Shown one piece after another: positions 5,765 through 5,930 of a stretch of DNA of 5,930 nt; position 1 is the first letter of the stretch, and the number at the start of each line of letters is the position of its first letter. Made by a program: the position numbers and the translations under genes. The notes under the pieces are model-generated. The model was not told the DNA's origin, searched no databases, and saw only the letters and a list, made by a program, of their open reading frames with translations. The stretch spans positions 1-5,930 of the forward strand of contig JAEZBA010000307.1 of the NCBI GenBank assembly GCA_023430245.1, written 5' to 3'. This stretch comes from Pseudomonadota bacterium. Its GTDB lineage: Bacteria > Pseudomonadota > Alphaproteobacteria > Rhizobiales > Xanthobacteraceae.

Positions 5765-5820
5765 CCGCTTGTCGCCTGGCGATAAATTAGGGCGCGGAGA
5801 AGCGCGGCATAGACAAGCGG
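5765..5820 (-). repeat. 9-base inverted repeat spanning the kinase gene leader
   Basis: On the coding strand CCGCTTGTC (5820-5812) is a perfect complement of GACAAGCGG (5773-5765), with 38 bases between the arms. The right arm ends two bases before the ATG at 5762, so pairing would cover the ribosome entry region. Inside is a small competing hairpin TCGCC-A-GGCGA (5773-5783), which shares its last bases with the right arm. The two structures cannot both form fully. The pairing is seen; a switch role is inference. Confidence 0.5.
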
Positions 5821-5875
5821 AGCGATGCCGTCGCCCGAACGGCGCGGCGCGGGCGAGACCCAAGCAATCGGACCG

Positions 5876-5930
5876 CTAGCGCACATCGGGCGGGGTGAGC
5901 AGATAGCCGAGCCCACGCACGGTCTGGATC
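5876..5930 (-). CDS. Response regulator, OmpR family, C-terminal 17 residues
   Basis: Only the last 17 codons are in the window, reading IQTVRGLGYLLTPPDVR and ending in TAG. The TVRGLGYLL stretch is the wing-hairpin end of the OmpR/PhoB-type winged-helix DNA-binding domain, found at the C-terminus of these regulators. It lies 113 bases upstream of the sensor kinase gene on the same strand, so it is the likely partner, a FeuP/PhoP-like regulator. The receiver domain and most of the DNA-binding domain are off the right edge, so a specific name cannot be supported from sequence. Confidence 0.85.
   Translation of the reverse strand, partial: IQTVRGLGYLLTPPDVR

Noticed and set aside
4965..5879. 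Plus-strand open frame of 304 codons opposite the histidine kinase
   Set aside because: It mirrors the kinase codons (Arg/Gln/Asp-rich, no domain), while the minus strand has all kinase motifs intact.

Overview
The window is a GC-rich stretch in which every supportable gene lies on the minus strand. It points to an alphaproteobacterium of the order Hyphomicrobiales, most likely the Bradyrhizobium/Rhodopseudomonas/Nitrobacter/Afipia group. The reasons are the codon and base bias, the gene content, and the gene order: a FeuPQ-like two-component pair lies close to the cytochrome c maturation genes cycH-cycJ-cycK (ccmI-ccmE-ccmF). Beyond the family level the organism is inference.

In the direction of transcription (right to left) the layout is as follows. 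The last 17 codons of an OmpR-family response regulator lie at 5876-5930. A complete membrane sensor histidine kinase follows (4356-5762). After a 224-base gap comes a short glycine-zipper surface lipoprotein of the rickettsial 17-kDa antigen type (3655-4131). After an 82-base gap comes a 472-residue, mostly helical protein I do not recognise (2154-3572). A 164-base gap rich in dyad symmetries then precedes ccmI (802-1989), ccmE (334-795) and the first 112 codons of ccmF (1-337). The three ccm genes are tightly packed: 6 bases lie between ccmI and ccmE, and ccmE and ccmF share a 4-base ATGA overlap. They form one operon that runs off the left edge.

The ccm genes build the haem-delivery and ligation machinery for c-type cytochromes. 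CcmE carries haem covalently in the periplasm, CcmF takes part in ligating it, and CcmI (CycH) holds apocytochrome through its TPR region. The two-component pair is an envelope-stress/PhoPQ-type system; from memory, in Rhizobium leguminosarum feuPQ is reported next to cycHJKL. Here a lipoprotein gene and an uncharacterised gene sit between the two modules.

The most interesting structure is in the gaps. Two 16-base sites of the form GTTAA-N6-GTTA (an 11-base direct repeat, also readable as a near-consensus CtrA box) lie upstream of the lipoprotein and of the unknown gene, in the same orientation. The leaders of the kinase gene and of the unknown gene also share a GCTTGT/ACAAGCGG pairing just upstream of the start codon. 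No mobile element, tRNA, rRNA or CRISPR array was seen. The several long plus-strand open frames look like GC-bias shadows of the minus-strand genes.
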